NCBI GenBank assembly: GCA_900757695.1
Contig: CAAEOU010000350.1
Span: forward strand, 1-19,136
DNA from: an uncultured Oscillospiraceae bacterium
Lineage (GTDB): Bacteria; Bacillota_A; Clostridia; Oscillospirales; Oscillospiraceae
Direction: 5' to 3'
DNA: 19,136 bases
Part shown: one piece after another, positions 7,901 to 12,759 of the stretch
Layout of the letters: every line of letters begins with the position of its first letter
How positions within the stretch are numbered: the stretch's first letter is position 1
Notes under the pieces: generated by a model
What the model saw: the letters and a program-made list of their open reading frames with translations, nothing else
What the model was told of the DNA's origin: nothing
Database searches by the model: none
Program-made: the position numbers and the translations under genes

Positions 7901-8718
7901 TCGACTACGGTGGCGGTATGGGTAGTCTTATCCAGCGTCAGCGTCAGATCCTGATAGCCATCGGCGGTGATGACACAGGTGGCGGGATTGACATCGTATC
8001 CTTCGCCGATCACAAGGCGAAGATTGGCGGGATCGGCGTAGAATTGGCTGTTGTTCCATACGCTGTAGGAGTTGCTGCCCTTACTCCATGCGGTCCCGTT
8101 GACGGTAACGCTGGTAATTGAAGAGAGGAAGTCTCCGCTGCCGCCGGCAAAGGTCAGCACAAAGTCATATCCGAAGCTGGAGGCAGTGGTAAAGCCGGTA
8201 GGGGGAGCCTTCTTTTCACCGGCATCGGGTGTTTCAGAGGGCTTTGGATCCGGTTCCGGTTCAGGCTCCGATGTGTCAGCAAGGGAAACGGTATAGCCGT
8301 CGCCTGACTCTGTGAGTGTCAGGGCAACATCTGGATAACCGGTGGCCGTGACCAGCACGGTGACAGGACTGCCGGTGAAGCTCTTTGTCAGCAGCAGAAC
8401 ACGATCCTCGCCGGTGGCACTGCCTGTATCCTTACCGGCAAAGAAGGTTGGGTCACTGGCAAAGGAAAGAGATGAGCTGTAGGACGCTTTTGTGTACGTT
8501 GTTCCGTTTACCGTTACGGTGTCAACGGCGTCCAGCCAGCTTGCGTCATCACTGGTGAATTTCAGCTTTACCAGTGACGAAAAGATGCTGTCGGTTACCT
8601 CACAGCTTGGTGCTGTACTGGGTGCGGTGTTTGCAGCGAAGACTGGTGCCGCCGCCATGGATAGAACCATAGCAGCAGAGAGCACCAGAGATGCTGCCTT
8701 TTTCAGCAGTTTTTTCAT
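4993..8718 (-). CDS. Secreted multidomain SLH surface protein with Shr/DUF1533-like modules
   Basis: 1241 residues. GGGAG lies eight bases before the ATG at 8718. The signal peptide is MKKLLKKA, a hydrophobic core, then a cut after PVFA at about residue 29. About 38-148, 175-272 and 357-465 are three related modules with the pattern D-x-V-T-V-N-G-T-x-Y/W-x-K, like the DUF1533/Shr haem-protein-interacting family. About 279-355 is an InlB-like beta-repeat (GSATVSPGTAEAGQTVTVTA). About 470-640 is Ig-like (TLSGTPKDAGSYLISVAVTD). About 700-925 is Gly/Thr/Val-rich with a beta-solenoid look. About 977-1063 is a PSETP heptad stalk. About 1066-1241 holds three SLH repeats (FTDV..WY..AIQWA, with TRGQ/TRSQ instead of the usual TRAE). 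SLH repeats bind pyruvylated wall polymers, so the protein is displayed on the cell surface. The ligand is unknown; haem or haem-protein binding is only suggested by the module family. It is a single gene with its own promoter and terminator. Confidence 0.88.
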   Translation of the reverse strand: MKKLLKKAASLVLSAAMVLSMAAAPVFAANTAPSTAPSCEVTDSIFSSLVKLKFTSDDASWLDAVDTVTVNGTTYTKASYSSSLSFASDPTFFAGKDTGSATGEDRVLLLTKSFTGSPVTVLVTATGYPDVALTLTESGDGYTVSLADTSEPEPEPDPKPSETPDAGEKKAPPTGFTTASSFGYDFVLTFAGGSGDFLSSITSVTVNGTAWSKGSNSYSVWNNSQFYADPANLRLVIGEGYDVNPATCVITADGYQDLTLTLDKTTHTATVVDTTPVTYSVTVANCENGSATVSPGTAEAGQTVTVTATPNEGYVLSGISVSQTDGTAVDIVDTDTGCTFQMPAEDVTVTAAFEQLPAQIISASQLSLSQDTFGNDWYVTIKDADGYVDAITEISVNDAVWEAKRYSPSSGGSYQKDPENSRLIFAAKNYNSSSAIDVLKSGDVISITAAGYETLRVKLLIDPDGNASLVEDDGQGDPYELHVKIVGDFEAAIIGQENYDGVSGATGSASSNKNSNVTVYGARTEKGSVPADSDWKELDASADSSSGYITKCTVSIVPDTEQGTDENASSGMTGSFWPAISSSLTLSGTPKDAGSYLISVAVTDDQGRTAVSNALPFRIYTGKEALADRISPDNLTRTQDGKYMWDIMEPWAISEFGSNVDGEEDSVRIPKDLKAWYGSHQSGTYGYLGYDLAWEEVEAGNIPQTLYIPSGCNLTMVNMEILSSVRIVVENGGKLTLRDSVVQGIIDVQSGGTFSMNYNDYGSGEFLTGSSICGQLRMAEGAVLENAAIYSHANYLANGDLVDRTTAEPVVAVTGNVTVKGQVFIQGDAGGSKIGQAGLSVKNGTLTLADGAVLAVYGGEGTVVDTKGGTAIELEQGTITGSGKLIAIGGRVLWKDGGCAVSGTGTISTDDVYLQGATSSKAQNGKPGTATKGEITITSGKRHVAGGTQKEPTADDPLESLYWKSGIDPTPDLSQYPTAAYTPEEPSKPSETPTKPSETPAAPSETPAKPSETPTTPSETPTKPSETPAKPSETPAAPSETPTKPSETPAKPSETPTNPSEKPTVSFTDVEMDSWYTEAIQWAVANNITTGLDSTTFGTKHLLTRGQMVTFLWRAAGSPEPAEAGHPYADVKAGSYYEKAVLWAVAQGITNGTSSTTFSPNAPCTRGQTVTFLWRAAGKPQASGSTAFADLNPKAYYYEAVQWAAEQGITNGIGGGRFGPDSACTRSQGVTFLYRASSYLK
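5531..5757 (-). repeat. 21-bp tandem repeat encoding PSETPxx heptads
   Basis: Ten full PSETP units, plus a PSEKP variant at the 3' coding end, occur in tandem with a 21-bp period. The two variable residues cycle through TK, AA, AK and TT. This order partly repeats across the tract, which suggests duplication of multi-unit blocks. It is a proline-rich wall-spanning stalk just before the SLH domains. A single further PSETP copy sits near residue 160 of the same protein. Confidence 0.9.
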
Positions 8719-8738
8719 TGGTTCACTCCCTTTTGTAT

Positions 8739-8846
8739 CCCGACTGTCGAAAGACGTTTCGGGCTGTGAAATGGTTAGTGAAAGCTAACGTGTACGGAAG
8801 AAAAAAGCGGACAAACCGCTCCAAATGGACTTAGCTATAACTAACC
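8739..8846 (-). promoter_or_regulatory. Structured 5' leader of the SLH gene, possible attenuator
   Basis: In transcript order (minus strand) the leader has four parts. TTAGCTATAACTAA (8831-8844) is the first TTAG-N6-CTAA palindrome. Then AGCGG-TTTGT-CCGCT followed by six T (8801-8820) looks like a short intrinsic terminator. TTAGCTTTCACTAA-type (8775-8788) is the second copy of the palindrome. Last is a CCCGA...TCGGG hairpin (8739-8763) just before the ribosome binding site. The two TTAG copies are also complementary to each other over 16 bases with three mismatches, so they could pair across the terminator-like hairpin. This could be attenuation, or the palindromes could be DNA operators. 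No known riboswitch class is recognised. Confidence 0.5.
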
Positions 8847-8852
8847 CTCGAT

Positions 8853-8881
8853 AAATTACCACAGGACACTGCGGCTGTCAA
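8853..8881 (-). promoter_or_regulatory. Promoter of the SLH surface protein gene
   Basis: On the minus strand a perfect TTGACA (8876-8881) lies 17 bases from TAATTT (8853-8858). The predicted start of transcription falls near 8846, at the edge of the first TTAG-N6-CTAA palindrome, giving a leader of about 128 bases. The stretch from 8882 to 9004, upstream of this promoter and of the divergent one, shows nothing recognisable. Confidence 0.7.
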
Positions 8882-9004
8882 GATGAATTTCCCTTTTTTC
8901 TGAAAAATGTGTGCTGCATTTACAGCAAACTGCAAATTCTCCCTGATTTATACAGGAGACGTGGAAACAGCGCACGTTTGAAACAATAGAGCACAAGCCG
9001 ATTC

Positions 9005-9033
9005 TTGCGGCGGAGAGCAGATGGTGTTATACT
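9005..9033 (+). promoter_or_regulatory. Promoter of the flavin oxidoreductase gene
   Basis: TTGCGG (9005-9010) and TATACT (9028-9033) are 17 bases apart and about 40 bases before the ATG, followed by an A/T-rich leader. Confidence 0.6.
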
Positions 9034-9073
9034 CGTTATATCGAATTCAAATTATTAGGAAGGAGCGTTCCCT

Positions 9074-11089
9074 ATGCCCTACGAAGCCCTGACCGCCCCG
9101 CTGACCCTGCGGGGGAAAACGTTAAAGACCCGGCTGCTCTACCCGGTGGCCCAGCCGCATTTTTTGCAGGCCAACCAGCTGTTCCCGGATGATCCGGTGG
9201 TGAGCTACTATGCGTCCCGGGCCAAGAATGGTGCAGCCATTTTACTGATGCAGGATCTGACCAATCTGGATCAGAGAAAGATGCCAGCGGACTGCGGCCA
9301 TTTTGCCATGTATGACATGGACGATATCGGATGTCAGAATGGATTTACCTTTATGGCGGAGATGGTTCACTACTATGGAAGCTATATCACTCCGGAGCTG
9401 AACCTCGATAACCGGATGCCCCTGCAGGTCAATGATCCCAAGGTACCCTCCCCCTATGGGGAGCCCATGAATCCCTTCGCCATGGTCAGCAAGGACGATG
9501 AGGATGAGGTCACTGCGGCCCCGGGCGTTAAGCCCATGGAAGAGGGGGTATCCGGTGCACCGGGACGCCCCATGGCCGGTGCCAGAATGATGACTCGGGA
9601 GGACATGGATGAGTATATCCGGGTGCATATTCAGCATGCACAGGCCTATAAGAACTTTGGCTTTGACGGCGGTATGTTTGACTTCTGCCACAACTTTAAT
9701 ATCGGAAAGTTCCTGAATCCCACCACCAACTGGCGCACTGATGAATACGGCGGCAGTCTGGAAAACCGAATGCGTTTCCCGGTGGAGGTCATCCGGGCAT
9801 TGCGGAAGGCCATGGGCGAGAAATATCTGCTGGTGGTCAACGCACCGAACATCGGCGGCCCCATGGGCATGGATATGGACGAGGCGGCGGCATTCCTACG
9901 GGCCATCGATCCCTATATCGATCTGCTTCAGGTTCGGGGACAGCATCCGGATCATGAGCGGGTCACGGTCTGCGAGTCTGCGGAGCTGTCCAAGGGACTC
10001 AAGGCACGGGGGGTAAAAACACCCATTGCCATTTCCACCTATTATAAGGATCTGGATTCCCTCAATGGCGTCATTGCCTCCGGGGCAGCGGATCTTGTAG
10101 CGCCGGGCCATCTGTTTATCTGCAACGAGCATTTGGGAGAGATCCTGCGGGACGGCAACGGCGAAGATCTGAACCCCTGCATCGAGTGCCATGCCTGCCG
10201 GGGCACCTCCTCCACGGGAGACTGGATGAGTCACTGCACCATCAACCCGGAGATCGGCATGGAGCACCGGGCAAGGCGGCTGGTGGAGCCGGTGACACGG
10301 CAGAAGAAGGTTGCGCTGATCGGCGGCGGCCCCGGTGCCATCAAGTGCGCCATGTGGCTCAAGGAGCGGGGCCATACCCCTGTGATCTTTGAAAAGTCCG
10401 ATGCGCTGGGCGGCCAGATCAAGACCGCTGAATACCCGGAATTCAAGTGGGAGCTCCGGCGGTATCTTGACTTCCTGCGGGCGCAGGTTCAGAAAAAGGG
10501 CATTGCCGTCCAGCTGAACACGGAGGCAACACCAGAGATGATCAAAGCCATGGGCTTTGACGTAGTGATTGCCGCAACCGGTTCCACGCCCCAAAAGCCG
10601 GATATCCAGGGCGCAGAGCACACCGATTGGAACGGTGTCAACATCTATGGCAGCCAAGAAAAGCTGGGACACCGTGTGGTGGTCATCGGCGGCAGCTCTG
10701 TGGCGGCGGAGGCAGCCTGCTATCTGGCCGAGTGCGGCCATGCGGTGACAGAGATCAGCCGTCAGGGACGGCTGGCCTATGACCTCAATCCCATCCGGGC
10801 CATTGGCTATATGAATGAAAAGGCCCAGAAACTTGGGGTACAGGTGATCCGGAAAGCCAAAACCACAAAGATCGCCCCGGGCAGCGTCACTTATGTGGAT
10901 CGAAAGGGTGCAGAGAAGACCGTGGAATGCGACGATGTGGTGGCCTGCGGCGGCATGCGGCCCAACAGCGAGGCGGCCATTGCCTTCCGGTTTGCAGCGC
11001 CGGAGTTCTATATGATCGGCGACTGCCGTCAACCCGGCAATATGCGCAACGCCATCCGGGATGCCTATGCGCTGGCCATGCGGATCTGA
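9074..11089 (+). CDS. Atypical OYE/TMADH-like FMN, 4Fe-4S, FAD oxidoreductase
   Basis: 671 residues, the usual length for the 2,4-dienoyl-CoA reductase/trimethylamine dehydrogenase group. AAGGAG (9060-9065) lies eight bases before the ATG. Residues 1-350 form an FMN-type TIM barrel recognisable by SYYASRAKNGAA and by the block NWRTDEYGGSLENRMRFP. Cysteines 369, 372, 375 and 388 (C-x2-C-x2-C-x12-C) should hold a 4Fe-4S cluster, with the spacing of trimethylamine dehydrogenase. Residues 412-671 contain a dinucleotide fold VALIGGGPGA, an inserted second Rossmann site VVVIGGSSVAAEAA near 535, and a terminal FAD motif MIGDCRQPGNMRNAI. The barrel has lost typical catalytic signatures: the usual EIHGAHGYL is MFDFCHNFNIG (from residue 201), and the HAGR block is ELNLDNR. 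It is probably a soluble NAD(P)H-dependent reductase of an unusual substrate. Single-gene unit, convergent with the ribU operon. The superfamily is secure; the reaction is unknown. Confidence 0.85.
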   Translation: MPYEALTAPLTLRGKTLKTRLLYPVAQPHFLQANQLFPDDPVVSYYASRAKNGAAILLMQDLTNLDQRKMPADCGHFAMYDMDDIGCQNGFTFMAEMVHYYGSYITPELNLDNRMPLQVNDPKVPSPYGEPMNPFAMVSKDDEDEVTAAPGVKPMEEGVSGAPGRPMAGARMMTREDMDEYIRVHIQHAQAYKNFGFDGGMFDFCHNFNIGKFLNPTTNWRTDEYGGSLENRMRFPVEVIRALRKAMGEKYLLVVNAPNIGGPMGMDMDEAAAFLRAIDPYIDLLQVRGQHPDHERVTVCESAELSKGLKARGVKTPIAISTYYKDLDSLNGVIASGAADLVAPGHLFICNEHLGEILRDGNGEDLNPCIECHACRGTSSTGDWMSHCTINPEIGMEHRARRLVEPVTRQKKVALIGGGPGAIKCAMWLKERGHTPVIFEKSDALGGQIKTAEYPEFKWELRRYLDFLRAQVQKKGIAVQLNTEATPEMIKAMGFDVVIAATGSTPQKPDIQGAEHTDWNGVNIYGSQEKLGHRVVVIGGSSVAAEAACYLAECGHAVTEISRQGRLAYDLNPIRAIGYMNEKAQKLGVQVIRKAKTTKIAPGSVTYVDRKGAEKTVECDDVVACGGMRPNSEAAIAFRFAAPEFYMIGDCRQPGNMRNAIRDAYALAMRI

Positions 11090-11109
11090 GCACAGCGTGC
11101 AAAATATAA

Positions 11110-11182
11110 AATGTCCCCCGTAAGGAGCGTTCCTGATATGTACCCCCAATACTGGGTACATATCATCCTTACGGGGGACATT
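11110..11182. terminator. Long bidirectional hairpin between convergent genes
   Basis: AATGTCCCCCGTAAGGA (11110-11126) pairs perfectly with 11166-11182. Inside it TGATATGTACCC (11134-11145) pairs perfectly with 11154-11165 around an 8-base loop. The only irregularity is a one-sided 7-base bulge, GCGTTCC (11127-11133). It lies between the oxidoreductase stop and the convergent PNPOx-like gene stop, so a two-way terminator is the simplest reading. No long T-run follows on either side, only A/T-rich sequence on the left. Confidence 0.6.
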
Positions 11183-11193
11183 GTGAATCGGGG

Positions 11194-11679
11194 TCACTGC
11201 TGATCGTATTGCTTTACTATGACAGTTTCCTTTTCAAAATCCAGAAAGAGCTGGTAGGCATAGTTGTCCTCACTGGTGTCCCAGATCTCTACAAACTTTG
11301 GAGAGACCTCTATGATGATCTCCGTGTCCTCATGGGAATACTTGTTGTAGCTGCCCCAGAGGTATTTTTGATAGAGCGTTTCAAACTTCCGGCCCGGCTC
11401 GTCTACCACCAGTCCTTTATTTTCTGCAATGCCCTCTACCTGTACGCCGCTCCAGCACAGTGCAACATGGGGGTTCTGGTAGAGCTGCTGGGTCTTGCGG
11501 AAGTTTTTATCGGTTTTGAACCAGATCTTTCCGTCATAGAACAGACAGCTTACATTGCGCACCATTACATAGTCGTTAACGGAGCTGGCCAGAGCCATGA
11601 TTTTGGAATCCCCCAGCTTCTCAAACATCAGGTCAACGGCCTGTGCGAAGGTGAGATTTTTGTCGATGCTGAATTTCAT
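11194..11679 (-). CDS. Pyridoxamine 5'-phosphate oxidase-fold flavin protein
   Basis: 161 residues. AGGAGG lies eight bases before the ATG at 11679. The sequence reads as a single FMN-binding split barrel: ALASSVNDYVMVRNVSCLFYDGKIWFKTD, then FRKTQQLYQNPHVALCWSGVQVEG, the strand-turn pattern of the PNPOx-like family, followed by a partly charged C-terminal half with EIIIEVSPKFVEIWD. It is shorter than true PdxH and lacks its C-terminal signature, so it is more likely an FMN- or F420-type reductase or a flavin-binding protein than vitamin B6 oxidase. It starts 15 bases after the ribU stop and is therefore co-transcribed with it under the FMN riboswitch, which supports flavin rather than F420 as cofactor. 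Confidence 0.8.
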   Translation of the reverse strand: MKFSIDKNLTFAQAVDLMFEKLGDSKIMALASSVNDYVMVRNVSCLFYDGKIWFKTDKNFRKTQQLYQNPHVALCWSGVQVEGIAENKGLVVDEPGRKFETLYQKYLWGSYNKYSHEDTEIIIEVSPKFVEIWDTSEDNYAYQLFLDFEKETVIVKQYDQQ

Positions 11680-11694
11680 TGTGTTGTCCTCCTG

Positions 11695-12294
11695 TCAGTT
11701 GGCAAATTTCTTCATGGGAATGCTGAGTTTTTTGTAAACCAGCAGGGTGATCAGGGATGTGACCACCCGGGAGATCAGATTAAAGGGGACGATGGAAAAG
11801 GCCACCATGGTGGGTATGCTGGTGATCCACGGATTAACGGCGGAGCACATTTCCAGAATGCCTTCCCAGTTCATGCCGTAGAGCTTGATGTAAATGGGGA
11901 AGATCACATAGATGTTGGTGAAGATGGATACGATTACACTGATGACGGTGCCCAGGGCCAGCCCAATGACAGCTCCCTTTTTGGTGCGGTGCTTCCGGTA
12001 GTAAAACAGCGCAGGCAGCACATATGCGAGACTCAGAATCAGATTCATGGCCTCGCCGGTGAGCAGGGAGCTGCTGCCCTTAAACAACAGCTTCAGACCG
12101 ATCTTTACCACAATGATCTCGATGGCGCCGATGGGGCCGAGAATAAACCCACCAATCAGCTCCGGCAGAGCGGAGAAATCAAATTCCGCAAAGGGAGAGA
12201 GCACCGGCACGGAGAAGCTGAAAAACATCAGCACAAATGCTACCGCACCACAGAGTGCCGCCATGGTCAGACGGCGAAGGGATCCTTTTTTCAT
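11695..12294 (-). CDS. ribU: RibU-like riboflavin ECF transporter S component
   Basis: 199 residues. GGAGGTT is followed by an ATG (12309) only a base away and by a second, in-frame ATG at 12294 at the proper distance; the latter is taken as the start (MKKGSLRR). Five to six hydrophobic helices are visible. The N-terminal block PFAEFDFSALPELIGGFILGPIGA matches the pattern of RibU-type S components, which capture riboflavin for the shared ECF energy-coupling module. The EcfA/A'/T subunits are not here, as is normal for group II ECF systems. The FMN riboswitch directly upstream makes the riboflavin assignment strong. Other ECF substrates, such as folate, would not normally be under this riboswitch. 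Forms an operon with the downstream PNPOx-like gene. Confidence 0.88.
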   Translation of the reverse strand: MKKGSLRRLTMAALCGAVAFVLMFFSFSVPVLSPFAEFDFSALPELIGGFILGPIGAIEIIVVKIGLKLLFKGSSSLLTGEAMNLILSLAYVLPALFYYRKHRTKKGAVIGLALGTVISVIVSIFTNIYVIFPIYIKLYGMNWEGILEMCSAVNPWITSIPTMVAFSIVPFNLISRVVTSLITLLVYKKLSIPMKKFAN

Positions 12295-12311
12295 AAAAAT
12301 AACCTCCAATC

Positions 12312-12390
12312 AAAAAATACGCCTCATTTGGCCCGAACGCAGCTGGACGCTTTGACTTCATCCAGGCAAGCAGGCAACAAAGAGACGCAT
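12312..12390 (-). terminator. Attenuator terminator of the FMN riboswitch
   Basis: On the minus strand ATGCGTCTCTTTG (12378-12390) pairs with CAAA-T-GAGGCGTAT (12317-12330), using two G-U pairs and one bulge, and is followed at once by TTTTT. The long loop contains a further CTGGA/TCCAG stem. It ends five bases before the ribU ribosome binding site, so termination here would switch off ribU. A seven-base AACCTCC complementary to that ribosome binding site lies at 12401-12407, so translational masking is an alternative or additional mechanism. Confidence 0.6.
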
Positions 12391-12416
12391 CTATCGATAC
12401 GGAGGTTTGCCGCACT

Positions 12417-12537
12417 TATCTTCTTCCATCCAGACTGTACTGTTGGTCCCGGAGTTGCACCGAGTCAGCGGCTGAAAATCAGCCGGTCGCGGACTATACC
12501 GCCAGTAGGGGAATTGCGCCCCACCCTGAAGACAAAG
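12417..12537 (-). ncRNA. FMN riboswitch (RFN element)
   Basis: Read on the minus strand, the conserved RFN blocks appear in order: TCTTCAGGGTGGGG, a CAATTCCCC turn, GGCGGTATAGTCCGCGACC, a variable GGCTGATTTTCAGCC hairpin, GTGCAACTCC, then CAGTACAGTCTGGATGG, and AGAAGA closing P1 against TCTTC. All six helices around the junction can be drawn. FMN binding to this RNA normally lowers expression of riboflavin uptake or synthesis genes. Its target here is ribU and the PNPOx-like gene. Confidence 0.95.
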
Positions 12538-12560
12538 TATTCAGTTGTTTTCTTAGGTGT

Positions 12561-12589
12561 ATTGTAGCGCAGCATCCTGTGGATTGCAA
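12561..12589 (-). promoter_or_regulatory. Promoter of the riboswitch-ribU-PNPOx operon
   Basis: On the minus strand TTGCAA (12584-12589) and TACAAT (12561-12566) are 17 bases apart. Transcription would start near 12553, about 16 bases before the riboswitch core. Confidence 0.7.
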
Positions 12590-12610
12590 GTATTTTGTGA
12601 AAAAAGAAAA

Positions 12611-12753
12611 AGGGGCTGTCTCAAAATACGAATTGTAAGAGAATAGCCCCCCGTCAAAAGTTAGATAAAGTCGTGAAAATCCAATTTCTATCGGATCTTC
12701 ACGACTTTTTTGTTGGGCTAATTTTTAGAAAACTCTATTTTGAGACAACCCCT
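12611..12753. mobile_element. 143-bp MITE-like element with IS1182-like ends
   Basis: The terminal inverted repeats AGGGGCTGTCTCAAAATA (12611-12628) and its complement at 12736-12753 match at 17 of 18 positions. The GGGGCTGTCTCAAAA end resembles ends known from IS1182-type transposons. The element has no transposase and no clear target-site duplication. Its right end is six bases after the phosphoketolase stop. It holds terminator-like hairpins and so may serve as the phosphoketolase terminator. Confidence 0.65.
12667..12711 (+). terminator. Intrinsic terminator hairpin inside the MITE
   Basis: AAAGTCGTGAAAATCC (12667-12682) pairs with GGATCTTCACGACTTT (12693-12708) with one mismatch and a 10-base loop, ending in six T on the plus strand. 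On the minus strand the matching tract is weaker. There a separate GGGGCT/AGCCCC stem (12612-12649) is followed by TTTTTCTTTTTT at the left border and could stop phosphoketolase transcripts. Confidence 0.55.
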
Positions 12754-12759
12754 GCTGCT

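Noticed and set aside
5890..8121. 743-codon open frame on the plus strand
   Set aside because: It lies fully antisense to the SLH gene, which has signal peptide, recognisable domains, promoter and ribosome binding site. The antisense frame has no recognisable domain and reflects codon bias of the real gene.
9896..11197. 433-codon open frame on the minus strand
   Set aside because: Antisense to the oxidoreductase and starts in the terminator palindrome.
11138..11203. 21-codon reading frame with an AAGGAG upstream
   Set aside because: Most of it lies inside the perfect hairpin, and it has no recognisable similarity; kept only as part of the palindrome finding.
11209..12567. 452-codon open frame on the plus strand
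   Set aside because: Runs antisense through the PNPOx-like gene, ribU and the FMN riboswitch; no known domain.
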